NCBI GenBank assembly: GCA_050175615.1
Contig: JBFXIU010000117.1
Location: 1-10,843 of the forward strand
Direction: 5' to 3'
DNA: 10,843 nucleotides
From: CAYXXZ01 sp050175615
GTDB taxonomy: Bacteria > Pseudomonadota > Gammaproteobacteria > Pseudomonadales > Porticoccaceae
Shown here one piece after another: positions 1-6,206 of this stretch. A program made the translations under genes and the position numbers. Every line of letters starts with the position of its first letter. Within the stretch, counting starts at the first letter, position 1. A model generated the notes under the pieces. That model was given only the letters and a program-made list of their open reading frames with translations, was not told the origin of the DNA and did no database searches.

Positions 1-1
1 T

Positions 2-463
2 GATATTACTCCGGTGATGAAAAACATGGCTTGCCCGAACGGTGTCGCATTGTCGATAAATGAGCGAATACTCTGGGTAACAGAAACCAGTACCAATAGA
101 TTGCATATGATTGAATTGGGCGAAGATGGAACTTCGATTTTGCCCTATGGCACATCCATTCCCTATTATTTTACAGGTTATCTCGGGCCTGATTCTTGTT
201 GTGTTGATAGTGCCGATAATTTGTATGTGGCTATGTATGGTCAGGGGAGGGTCATGATCTTTAACAAAAAGGGCTATCCTATTGGCCAAGTATTGGTACC
301 CGGTCGCGAACAGGGAAAATTGTTGAGATCAACTCACCCGGCGTTGATTCCCAATTCGAAAAAATTGGTCATATGCACTAATGACCACGATGGCGACGAA
401 GGCGCCTGGCTGTATCTCAGCGAAGGCTTTGCCAAAGCCCATAAAAGTTTTCAGTTTTCTTAG
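2..463 (+). CDS. SMP-30/gluconolactonase-like beta-propeller protein, 3' part
   Basis: C-terminal 153 residues of a protein whose reading frame is open through the left window edge, so the start is outside. The piece looks like the SMP-30/gluconolactonase/LRE family of six-bladed beta-propellers, which hydrolyse lactones or related esters using a bound divalent metal. Seen: a PNGVALS segment followed by LWVTET, the typical PNG-(V/I) blade whose Asn is a metal ligand in the family, and later GPDS followed by DNLYVAMYGQG, matching the family's PDG blade with the catalytic Asp. The usual Gly of PDG is Ser here. The protein ends shortly after a GAWLY segment, which is near the normal family end, so little or nothing is missing at the C terminus. 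The TAG stop is at the very edge of the palindromic repeat that follows. A lactonase role in the neighbouring pathway is inference. Confidence 0.75.
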   Translation, partial: DITPVMKNMACPNGVALSINERILWVTETSTNRLHMIELGEDGTSILPYGTSIPYYFTGYLGPDSCCVDSADNLYVAMYGQGRVMIFNKKGYPIGQVLVPGREQGKLLRSTHPALIPNSKKLVICTNDHDGDEGAWLYLSEGFAKAHKSFQFS

Positions 464-576
464 GGAAGCTCTGATTAATTCTGTTTTCGTCACTCCCGCG
501 CAGGCGGGAGTCCAGAAAAAGCAAGCGATTATAGATTCCCGCCTGCGCGGGAATGACATTAATCAGAACTTCCTTA
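461..576. repeat. Palindromic MITE/REP-like element, two-hairpin form
   Basis: Terminal arms 461-479 and 558-576 are inverted copies of each other with 17 of 19 positions matching. Inside lie two perfect 8-bp hairpins with 4-nt loops: 492-511 (ACTCCCGC/GCGGGAGT, loop GCAG) and 535-554 (ATTCCCGC/GCGGGAAT, loop CTGC). The whole unit is therefore an inverted repeat of hairpins. CCCGC/GCGGG hairpins of this type are common dispersed repeats in proteobacterial genomes (REP/BIME-like or MITE-like); no transposase is encoded. A run of nine T follows at 581-589, so on the plus strand the element could also end transcription of the SMP-30 gene. A decayed relative lies at 8616-8688. Confidence 0.85.
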
Positions 577-620
577 GTTGTTTTTTTTTACGATCGAGCA
601 GCGCAACTATGTGGAAAAGT

Positions 621-637
621 CCTCCCGGAATAGGAGG
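621..637 (-). terminator. Weak hairpin, possible terminator of the minus-strand operon
   Basis: CCTCC (621-625) and GGAGG (633-637) form a 5-bp stem with a 7-nt loop. On the minus strand it is followed after two bases by only four T. It lies about 50 bases past the stop of the last operon gene. It is the only hairpin with a T run seen there and is weak, so termination here is a guess. Confidence 0.3.
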
Positions 638-689
638 GCTCTTCTGAACCATTAGCTAGCCTGTGTTGCTGTTGCAGATTTTTTAACGA

Positions 690-1502
690 TCACTCGTCGC
701 CAAAAAACCGTCTGGCATCGGAATAGGTGGGCAGGTGGGCGGTGGTTCCGCCGTCAGCGCGAATAATCTGGCCCGTGAGGTAGCGAGAATCATCTGAGGC
801 GAGAAAAGCGACAATGGTGGCAATGTCGTCCGGTTCCCCCAAAAAAGGGGTCAGCGTTGCATCTTCATTAAGCTTGAGAAGGGGTTCAGGAATAAATCCC
901 ATTAGCAGTGGCGTTTTGATCATGGATGGCGCAACGGCGTTGCAGCGAATGCCTTTGCGGCCATAGGATGTGGCCACATATTCCGTCAGCGTATTGATGG
1001 CTCCTTTGGAAACTCCATAAGCGGTCATTCTGTTAAAGGCTGCCATGCCGTACATGGATGAAGTGTTAATAATGCTGCCGCCGCCGCTTTTTATCATGGC
1101 TTTAACCCCGTACCTGCAACCCAGCATGGTGCCGCGCAGGGTGACCTGCATAATCTTGTCCCACATATCCGTTGGAATGGAAAGGATATCCACGTCTTTT
1201 TCCAGTGCTTCCATGGATGTATAAGCCGCATTGTTGTGGAGGATGTCCAGGCGACCATAGCTGGCTACCGTTTGATCTACTGCAGCGGCAATACTTTCTT
1301 CTTCACCGATATCGCAGAAAATAGCCGAGGCTTTGCCTCCGCTGTTTTTAATTTCATCGACAACCTCTTCAGCCGCTTTTAGATTGAGATCGGTGATCAT
1401 CACCGCTGCGCCGCGGGATGCCATTTTGATGGCGCAGGCTTTACCAATGCCGGAGCCGGCGCCTGTAATCATGGCAATTTTGTTTTCTAGCTGGTTTTTC
1501 AT
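690..1502 (-). CDS. SDR-family NAD(P)-dependent oxidoreductase (operon gene 4)
   Basis: Classical short-chain dehydrogenase/reductase of 270 residues, cytosolic, expected to interconvert an alcohol and a ketone with NAD(P). Seen: the cofactor motif TGAGSGIG at residues 13-20; an acidic Asp at the end of beta-2 (TDL, about residue 38), which favours NAD over NADP in the family; HNNAAY at 89-94 in the NNAG position; and the catalytic set Ser149, Tyr162, Lys166 with the usual 13-residue Ser-Tyr spacing. The C terminus extends about 15 residues beyond the usual DGG-T end. The start at 1502 is supported by an AGGA ribosome site about 9 bases upstream. It is the last gene of the minus-strand operon, 58 bases after the 118-aa gene, and no terminator lies between them. 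A role in oxidising the Rieske product (a diol or alcohol) is inferred from position; the substrate is unknown. Confidence 0.9.
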   Translation of the reverse strand: MKNQLENKIAMITGAGSGIGKACAIKMASRGAAVMITDLNLKAAEEVVDEIKNSGGKASAIFCDIGEEESIAAAVDQTVASYGRLDILHNNAAYTSMEALEKDVDILSIPTDMWDKIMQVTLRGTMLGCRYGVKAMIKSGGGSIINTSSMYGMAAFNRMTAYGVSKGAINTLTEYVATSYGRKGIRCNAVAPSMIKTPLLMGFIPEPLLKLNEDATLTPFLGEPDDIATIVAFLASDDSRYLTGQIIRADGGTTAHLPTYSDARRFFGDE

Positions 1503-1560
1503 TAATGTGTTCCTGTGATTTTTCTACTTTCTGTATAAGTTTCGCGTTTTAGCAGTAGGT

Positions 1561-1917
1561 TTAACCAAAAGGCGGAGTGCCTCTTAGCAGTTCAATGCCG
1601 TGGGGGTAGGGGGTGTTGGGAAGCCTTGGCTGACCGTGGAGCTCAACTGCCATTGCCACCTGCGGCAGTGCGAGGACAAGTTTGCAAAGGCAGGCAATGT
1701 CATCGGGCATGTCGTCGATGGTGAAATTATCGATGAGAGTCATGGCGTCATCCGCCAATGGCAGGATGGCATCGTAAAAGACTTGTATATCATCCATCGT
1801 CGATGTTGCCCTCTCGGCCATCCGCTCTGCGCTGGTGTCTTTTACCCATTTGTCAACAAAGGGTTCAAGCGCCTCATAGCCGTCGGGTAATAGCTTGGTT
1901 GTGGCTTTTATAGTCAT
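1561..1917 (-). CDS. Protein of unknown function, coupled to the Rieske oxygenase
   Basis: A 118-residue acidic, soluble protein with no signal peptide or membrane segment. I do not recognise a named domain. It starts MTIKATTKLLPDGYEALEPF and is mostly helical-looking, with many Asp/Glu, in the first 85 residues; it ends with a Pro/Gly-rich tail (GQPRLPNTPYPHG, then GTPPFG). Its ATG overlaps the Rieske stop codon by four bases (ATGA, 1914-1917 on the minus strand), the classic arrangement for translational coupling, so the two proteins are probably made in fixed ratio. No Cys pair or His cluster suggests a metal site, and it does not look like the beta (SnoaL-fold) subunit of ring-hydroxylating dioxygenases. 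An accessory, assembly or regulatory partner of the oxygenase is a reasonable inference but unproven. Confidence 0.8.
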   Translation of the reverse strand: MTIKATTKLLPDGYEALEPFVDKWVKDTSAERMAERATSTMDDIQVFYDAILPLADDAMTLIDNFTIDDMPDDIACLCKLVLALPQVAMAVELHGQPRLPNTPYPHGIELLRGTPPFG

Positions 1918-3185
1918 GACAATGCTTCCTCTACAGTGTCGGATTCAACCCATTTAATAATTTGGGTGGTGGAATGGCGAATACCAAATTCGCTGTCCTG
2001 TAATTGCATAAATTGTTTGCCACCGGTATCAATGCCTTCCTGGGTGCGGGCAACATTGACGAGATCCTCAAGAATCACATCCGCGACTCTGCTGATGTAC
2101 ATTTCCTGAAGAAAGCGTCCGCGCATGGTGGCGGCTGGTTCCATATAGAAACGACCTTCATACAGAGAGGTGTTGGGGGAGAGTGGCCAGAAATAATGTG
2201 TCCAAAATCCGCCGGGGCCGCAGTCGATATGAATATGGGGGAATATCAGGTTGACATCCATTGACCAGTGTGTGGCGCTGGTGGGGTTGATGGCGGGGTG
2301 GGCGAGAAATTCGGCTGCCTTTTCCTTGTTGGCGGCGGCAATAACGCTGCCCGCTTCACCGCCACTGTGCCCGAGCATTTCAGCTTTGTTTTTCGGGTCT
2401 AAAATGTAGTCTGCATTGCCAAACATCGAAACCGCCTGATGGGGGCCCAGGGTGCGGGCATCAAGGAGCCTGGCATGGGGGTTCAGTTTTGATGAAAATG
2501 TGGTGCCTATGGTTTGTGGATGAATGCAGGGAATATGATAGGTTTCAATAAACGCATCGGAGACAACTTTCCAGTTGGCGTCCAGTTTGGCTTTGAACAC
2601 CACGGGGTTGTCTGCACCGGGATACTTGAAGTTGGCCATGTACTCTTTCATTGGCCCGAGAAAACGATCCAGGGTCACTTCTGGTTGTGGTTGTGGTTGT
2701 AGGTTGATGAAAATCCAGCCTTCCCAGGTATCGGTGGCTATTGGCGTGAGACCGCATTTTTTCTTGTCGACATCAAAAAAATTGGCTTGGTCGGGGATGC
2801 CGATCAAGTCGCCTTCATTACTGTAAGTCCATTGATGGTAGGGGCAGACAAAACGGGCTTTTTTGCCTTGGTTCTCGGTGGTGACCTTGCTGCCCCGATG
2901 TGAACAAGTGTTATAAAAGGCCTGGATTTTGTCATTTTTACTGCGGGTGATAAGTACCGATATTTTGCACGGTGGAATATCCTTAACCACGTAGCTGCCC
3001 GCTTCGGGAAGCTCTTCCACTCTCGCCATCAACAGCCAGGCGCGCTTGAATACACGATCCCGTTCCTGCTCATAAAAGCTGGCGGATCGATAGGGTTCTA
3101 AGGGCACAGGGGCGGTAGAGAGTCCTGCATCTTCCGTGAGTGTGCCACGCTTATTGAGATCAATGGATGGGCTTTTGGCATTCAT
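1914..3185 (-). CDS. Rieske non-haem iron oxygenase, catalytic (alpha) subunit
   Basis: 423 residues, typical length for an aromatic-ring-hydroxylating oxygenase alpha subunit: O2-dependent hydroxylation of a cyclic substrate using electrons from a separate reductase. Rieske [2Fe-2S] ligands are visible as CSH (Cys94, His96) and CPYH (Cys114, His117). The catalytic domain shows NWK at 204-206, then ETYHIPCIH: Glu214 in the position of the acidic bridge between Rieske and iron centres, His217 and His222 as iron ligands. Asp374 within ILEDL is the likely third ligand. A short Pro-Gln repeat (PQPQPQP, about 164-170) links the two domains. The start at 3185 has a GGAG site 8 bases upstream, 27 bases after the preceding SDR stop. 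No beta subunit of the classical type, ferredoxin or reductase is in the window, so electrons must come from elsewhere. Substrate unknown. Confidence 0.93.
   Translation of the reverse strand: MNAKSPSIDLNKRGTLTEDAGLSTAPVPLEPYRSASFYEQERDRVFKRAWLLMARVEELPEAGSYVVKDIPPCKISVLITRSKNDKIQAFYNTCSHRGSKVTTENQGKKARFVCPYHQWTYSNEGDLIGIPDQANFFDVDKKKCGLTPIATDTWEGWIFINLQPQPQPEVTLDRFLGPMKEYMANFKYPGADNPVVFKAKLDANWKVVSDAFIETYHIPCIHPQTIGTTFSSKLNPHARLLDARTLGPHQAVSMFGNADYILDPKNKAEMLGHSGGEAGSVIAAANKEKAAEFLAHPAINPTSATHWSMDVNLIFPHIHIDCGPGGFWTHYFWPLSPNTSLYEGRFYMEPAATMRGRFLQEMYISRVADVILEDLVNVARTQEGIDTGGKQFMQLQDSEFGIRHSTTQIIKWVESDTVEEALS
2683..2700. repeat. Hexanucleotide microsatellite inside the Rieske gene
   Basis: Three tandem copies of GGTTGT on the plus strand. 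They are read in frame on the minus strand as alternating Pro-Gln in the linker after the Rieske domain. Gain or loss of a unit would keep the frame and change linker length by two residues. Confidence 0.7.
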
Positions 3186-3211
3186 GGTTTATCTCCGGAA
3201 TCATCGAGAGG

Positions 3212-3970
3212 TTAGATGGCGGAATGGCCGCCATCGACAGGGTAGGCGGCGCCTGTTGCGAAGCTGGCTTCGTCAGAAAGCAGCCAGAGCGCGCCAGCGG
3301 CAATTTCACGGGGTTGGGCAAACCTGTTCATGGGGTGAACGGATGCCAGAGCTGGTTCCAGGTTGGGATCTTGATCCATGGCCGCTTTGAGCATGGGCGT
3401 CAAGGTCGCGCCAGGCATGATGGCGTTGATGCGAATGCCTTGGGTGGCGTAGTCTATGGCGGCGCCGCGAACCAATCCAAGCACGCCCGCCTTGGATGCG
3501 CAGTACTCAGCGCCATTGGGAAAGCCGACCACAGCCGCAGTGGAGGCGATATTGACAATGGAGCCGCCGCCATTTTTCAGCATCGCCAGAATCTGATATT
3601 TATTGCACAAAAAGAGACCGCGAAGGTTAACAGAGTGGCAATTGTCCCACTCCTCAATAGTGACATCAGCCAAGGGCTTGCCCCGCTGAGGGACTCCGGC
3701 AGCATTGCAGGCGCCATCCAGGCGACCATAAGCGGCAACGGCGAAATCGACCATATGTTTGACGCTTTGTTCGTCAGAAACATTGGTTTTTACAAACTGA
3801 GCCTTGCCGCCGTTGCTGGTGATCGATTTGACCATTTCGTTGCCATGGCTTTCGCTGAGGTCGGCAATGGTCACCAGGGCGCCTGCTTCGGCGAGTAGTT
3901 GCACGGCGGCGCCGCCGATGCCGCTGCCGCCGCCAGTTACAATGATGGATTTTCCTTTAAGGCTGTTCAT
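3212..3970 (-). CDS. SDR-family NAD(P)-dependent oxidoreductase (operon gene 1)
   Basis: Short-chain dehydrogenase/reductase of 252 residues, the usual family length. Cofactor motif TGGGSGIG at residues 12-19; Asp37 after beta-2 (IADL) favours NAD; CNAAG at 88-92; catalytic Ser143, Tyr156, Lys160 (YCASK) with the standard 13-residue spacing; it ends with the typical PVDGGHSAI. The frame is open to an upstream ATG at 4027, but the start at 3970 is preferred: it has an AAGGA site about 8 bases upstream, and the N terminus MNSLKGKSIIVTGGG fits the family with no extra residues. It is the first gene of the minus-strand operon, 26 bases before the Rieske gene, and its promoter region is shared with the divergent VOC gene. 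It likely acts on a hydroxyl or keto intermediate of the pathway; exact substrate unknown. It is similar to but clearly diverged from the other two SDRs here. Confidence 0.9.
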   Translation of the reverse strand: MNSLKGKSIIVTGGGSGIGGAAVQLLAEAGALVTIADLSESHGNEMVKSITSNGGKAQFVKTNVSDEQSVKHMVDFAVAAYGRLDGACNAAGVPQRGKPLADVTIEEWDNCHSVNLRGLFLCNKYQILAMLKNGGGSIVNIASTAAVVGFPNGAEYCASKAGVLGLVRGAAIDYATQGIRINAIMPGATLTPMLKAAMDQDPNLEPALASVHPMNRFAQPREIAAGALWLLSDEASFATGAAYPVDGGHSAI

Positions 3971-4090
3971 TGGTTTTTCCTTTGTTATAGTTGCAATAAT
4001 TGAAGTGACAATAAATTTTAGAATCAAGCACTTGCAGGTGCGGAAAAAAGATTTTGAAGTCGAAAAGAATTGGGTTTATGTTATGGCTTG

Positions 4091-4123
4091 AATATTGACC
4101 ATATGATCTGTTTATGTCAAGAT
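4091..4123. promoter_or_regulatory. Overlapping divergent promoters with palindromic operator candidate
   Basis: An inverted repeat spans 4095-4120: TTGACCATA at the left, TATGTCAA at the right, with core TGAC-N16-GTCA. The left arm doubles as a -35 box for the plus strand (TTGACC 4095-4100, 17-base spacer, weak -10 CAAGAT 4118-4123). The right arm read on the minus strand is a perfect TTGACA (4120-4115), with an 18-base spacer and weak -10 AATATT (4096-4091). Each promoter's -35 overlaps the other's -10, so polymerase could occupy only one at a time. A spacing variant of the palindrome lies at 7061-7076. Promoter and operator functions are inferred. Confidence 0.55.
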
Positions 4124-4146
4124 CTTTCGCGGCTCAAATACCTTTA

Positions 4147-4187
4147 CTGGTTTTAATAACGAGTAATTTTCTATTAAAATTTACCAG
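4147..4187. promoter_or_regulatory. AT-rich imperfect inverted repeat in the leader of the VOC operon
   Basis: CTGGT (4147-4151) pairs with ACCAG (4183-4187), and TTTTAATA (4151-4158) pairs with TATTAAAA (4172-4179); the right arm carries about four extra bases between the two blocks. It lies between the candidate promoter and the VOC start codon. It may be a second operator or an mRNA stem-loop; no T run follows, so it is not an obvious terminator. Confidence 0.35.
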
Positions 4188-4248
4188 GTGGTTTAATTTA
4201 AGGGCTTTGATGCCGCCAAGAGGCTAACTATAACTATCGAGGTGTAAC

Positions 4249-4734
4249 ATGCGTTTCCATCATATGGCTCTTATGGTGTCTGATCTTCAAAAAGCGATTC
4301 ATCTGTGGCGTGATGTGCTCGGTTTTGAATTGGCTGTTGAGACAGTGATTCCCGACGGCAAGGAGCCGGGGCCAAATATATTCATGTATCCTGAATTACT
4401 CGATGATATTTTTAAAATTAAGGGTGCAAAATCAAAAATGGCACTGCTTAGCTCGGCCGAGGGTGCAATGATCGAGCTTCAGGAATGTGAAACCCCTGCC
4501 ATTCAAAAAACCCCAAAAGAGAACCTTCGCTATGCCCATACCGGCATTCATGAGCTGGGTCTTTTGGTCGATGATATTGATCACTGGTTTAAAACCGTTC
4601 GCGATGCCGGTTATGAAACCCAGACCGACTATGTGTGGCAGTGCGCAAGTCTTGGTAAATCCTTCCTTTTTTATGATAACGACGGCAATATGATTCAAAT
4701 GTGGGAACAGTTGGGTGATCCCTCCTGGAGCTGA
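4249..4734 (+). CDS. VOC/glyoxalase-fold metalloprotein
   Basis: 161 residues forming two beta-alpha-beta-beta-beta halves of the vicinal oxygen chelate superfamily. Half one begins MRFHHMALMVSDL and includes FYxDVLGF-like WRDVLGF (20-26); half two begins at about residue 100 (HELGLLVDDID) and ends GNMIQMWE. The likely divalent metal ligands are His4 or His5, Glu76 (in MIELQ), His101 and Glu153. This four-ligand set resembles glyoxalase I and methylmalonyl-CoA epimerase more than the three-ligand extradiol dioxygenases. It is cytosolic and is the first gene of a plus-strand operon divergent from the Rieske operon; a GAGG site lies about 8 bases before the ATG. An isomerase, lyase or epimerase step on an oxygenated intermediate is the natural inference. 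A ring-cleaving dioxygenase is possible but less favoured. Confidence 0.82.
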   Translation: MRFHHMALMVSDLQKAIHLWRDVLGFELAVETVIPDGKEPGPNIFMYPELLDDIFKIKGAKSKMALLSSAEGAMIELQECETPAIQKTPKENLRYAHTGIHELGLLVDDIDHWFKTVRDAGYETQTDYVWQCASLGKSFLFYDNDGNMIQMWEQLGDPSWS

Positions 4735-4779
4735 TTGATCAGTTTTTGTTGCGTATTTGAGAAACATGCGGAGAGTACA

Positions 4780-5166
4780 ATGATTAAAATGGTTGTCGAC
4801 GTCTGGAAACGTCCAGATATGACTCAGGAACAATTTGAAAAGCGCTGGCTGGTGGAACATGGCGCCCTTGTTAAGCAGCACGCCAAAGCCATGGGTTTTG
4901 TCAAATATATACAGAGCCACAAAATTCCCTCAAAGGAAATTGAAGCCTTTGCCGCAGGCAGGGGCTGGCAGCAGCCGCCGGACGGTTTGACCGAAGTCTG
5001 GTGGGAGAGCATGGAAGCCATGCAGGCAGCTTTCAATACCCCGGAGGGTCAAAAAGCCAGCGCGATTTTGCAGCAGGATGAAGTTCAGTTTATTGATGCG
5101 AAGCGTATCAGTGCATTTTTGGCGGTTGAGAAGGTCATATTTGATTTTGAAGCTGGTGAAAGTTAA
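4780..5166 (+). CDS. EthD-domain (dimeric alpha-beta barrel) protein
   Basis: 128 residues. The opening MIKMVVDVWKRPDMTQEQFE followed by WLVEHGALV (23-31) is the EthD signature: a first beta strand, an (R/K)-P-D-(M/L)-T turn, a helix, then a conserved HG-x-L-V. EthD-like proteins form dimeric ferredoxin-like barrels and occur with oxygenases and polyketide-type pathways; the founding member is needed for ethyl tert-butyl ether oxidation, and others act as cyclases, decarboxylases or intermediate-binding proteins. The frame is open upstream to 4735, but the ATG at 4780 is chosen because it has a GGAGAG site directly upstream and matches the family N terminus. It sits 45 bases after the VOC gene and 47 bases before the NmrA-like gene, so one transcript is likely. 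Its exact reaction is unknown. Confidence 0.8.
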   Translation: MIKMVVDVWKRPDMTQEQFEKRWLVEHGALVKQHAKAMGFVKYIQSHKIPSKEIEAFAAGRGWQQPPDGLTEVWWESMEAMQAAFNTPEGQKASAILQQDEVQFIDAKRISAFLAVEKVIFDFEAGES

Positions 5167-5213
5167 AGCACTTTGATCGTTAACTTTTCATAACAGGTAA
5201 GTGGAGTATATTG

Positions 5214-6077
5214 ATGGCAACGAAAAAAATCGCTGTATTCGGTGCAACCGGAACATCTGGTGGCGGCGCTATGCGCAAGTTTATTGAAGCTGGCTGGGAG
5301 GTTCGTGCTGTAACTCGCGATAAAAGTTCAGATAAATCAAAAGCCATAGCTGCAAAGGGTGCAACTGTTGTTGAAGCTGACCTGGATAATCGCGCAACTA
5401 TCCGCAGTGCTATTGAAGGTTGCGATGCTGTCTATTACACGGGGCCTTCACTGGGTAACCGCTTTGATATTGGCCAGGCCGTTCAGGGCATCAATGCGGC
5501 GGATGCTGTGGCGGAAGTAGGAATTGGCCATTTTATTTTTCAGTCTGCATTAAGCCACAAATCTGGCAAAGGTGTGCTCAGCCTTGGTTCGAAAAGAGCC
5601 ATTGAGGAGCGGTTGGCGGAACTTCATCTGCCCACTACTATTACCAGGCCTTCACTGTTTATGGATAACTTCCTGAATTTTTTCCCTGTTCAGAAGGATG
5701 GTGACAACTTATCCATTGCCATGGCGTTGCCTGGAAATAAAGTTCAGGGCATGGTGTGCTCTGATGACATAGGCAATGCCGCTGTGGCTGTGGCGTCAAA
5801 TCCGCAAAAATATATTGGCGCGGATATTGATCTTATTGCAGACACCGTCAGTTTTGACGACATGGCCAGTATCATAGGTGATCTTGCAGGCAAGAAGTGT
5901 ACAGCCATTTCTCTGCCCCTTGAAGTGCTGGAAGAGCACTGGCCCCAGGGCGTTGATCTTTACAAATGGCTGTCCAGTGATCCCGAGAGTTACAATGCTC
6001 AAGCCTTGGCTGGCCTTATTGGCAAGCCCATTGATTTCCGTTCATGGGCGCAGCAGCATATATTGCCAACGCTTTAA
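5214..6077 (+). CDS. NmrA-like NAD(P)-binding protein
   Basis: 287 residues, atypical/extended SDR of the NmrA/HSCARG type. The N-terminal Rossmann motif is GATGTSGGG at residues 10-18 (GxxGxxG), followed by a basic stretch VTRDKSSDKSKA after beta-2, which suggests NADP(H) preference. Further family marks are VVEADLDN, then FIFQSAL, and a substrate-side RPSLFMDNFLNF segment. The classical Tyr-x-x-x-Lys is not evident in the usual place (SALSHKSGK instead), so it may be a redox sensor or a reductase with a different mechanism. The ATG at 5214 is preferred over the TTG at 5211, since GGAG at 5203-5206 gives a 7-base spacing. It is the last gene of the VOC-EthD-NmrA operon and is followed by a strong terminator. 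Confidence 0.83.
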   Translation: MATKKIAVFGATGTSGGGAMRKFIEAGWEVRAVTRDKSSDKSKAIAAKGATVVEADLDNRATIRSAIEGCDAVYYTGPSLGNRFDIGQAVQGINAADAVAEVGIGHFIFQSALSHKSGKGVLSLGSKRAIEERLAELHLPTTITRPSLFMDNFLNFFPVQKDGDNLSIAMALPGNKVQGMVCSDDIGNAAVAVASNPQKYIGADIDLIADTVSFDDMASIIGDLAGKKCTAISLPLEVLEEHWPQGVDLYKWLSSDPESYNAQALAGLIGKPIDFRSWAQQHILPTL

Positions 6078-6125
6078 GCGAGCTTTCTAGCTTCTGCTTT
6101 GAAGACAATGGTTTAACGTTCTACT

Positions 6126-6161
6126 AAAAACCCTCTGCCTTAACAAGCAGAGGGTTTTTTT
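6126..6161. terminator. Bidirectional rho-independent terminator between convergent genes
   Basis: A perfect 8-bp stem, CCCTCTGC (6131-6138) with GCAGAGGG (6147-6154), 8-base loop, flanked by five A before and seven T after. It would work for the plus-strand operon ending at 6077 and, through the A tract, for the convergent minus-strand SDR ending at 6207. Confidence 0.92.
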
Positions 6162-6206
6162 GGCGGCTTTTTATAAGGCGATATTAGAGCTGGTGTTTGC
6201 TCATCA

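Noticed and set aside
484..554. Repeated CCCGC/GCGGG segments as a CRISPR array
   Set aside because: They are inverted hairpins, only two units, with no regular spacers.
3167..3898. 243-codon plus-strand open frame opposite the first SDR gene
   Set aside because: It is a shadow of a well-supported SDR with a complete catalytic set; the antisense product has no recognisable domain.
3971..4027. Upstream ATG extending the SDR by 19 residues
   Set aside because: The ATG at 3970 has a good ribosome site and gives the normal SDR N terminus; the extension adds a non-homologous hydrophobic stretch.
4249..4734. VOC protein as an extradiol ring-cleavage dioxygenase
   Set aside because: It is short and shows a four-ligand glyoxalase-like metal set rather than the His-His-Glu triad in a larger two-domain protein.
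4735..4779. TTG start for the EthD-domain gene directly after the VOC stop
   Set aside because: It lacks a ribosome site and adds residues absent in the family; the ATG at 4780 has a GGAGAG site.
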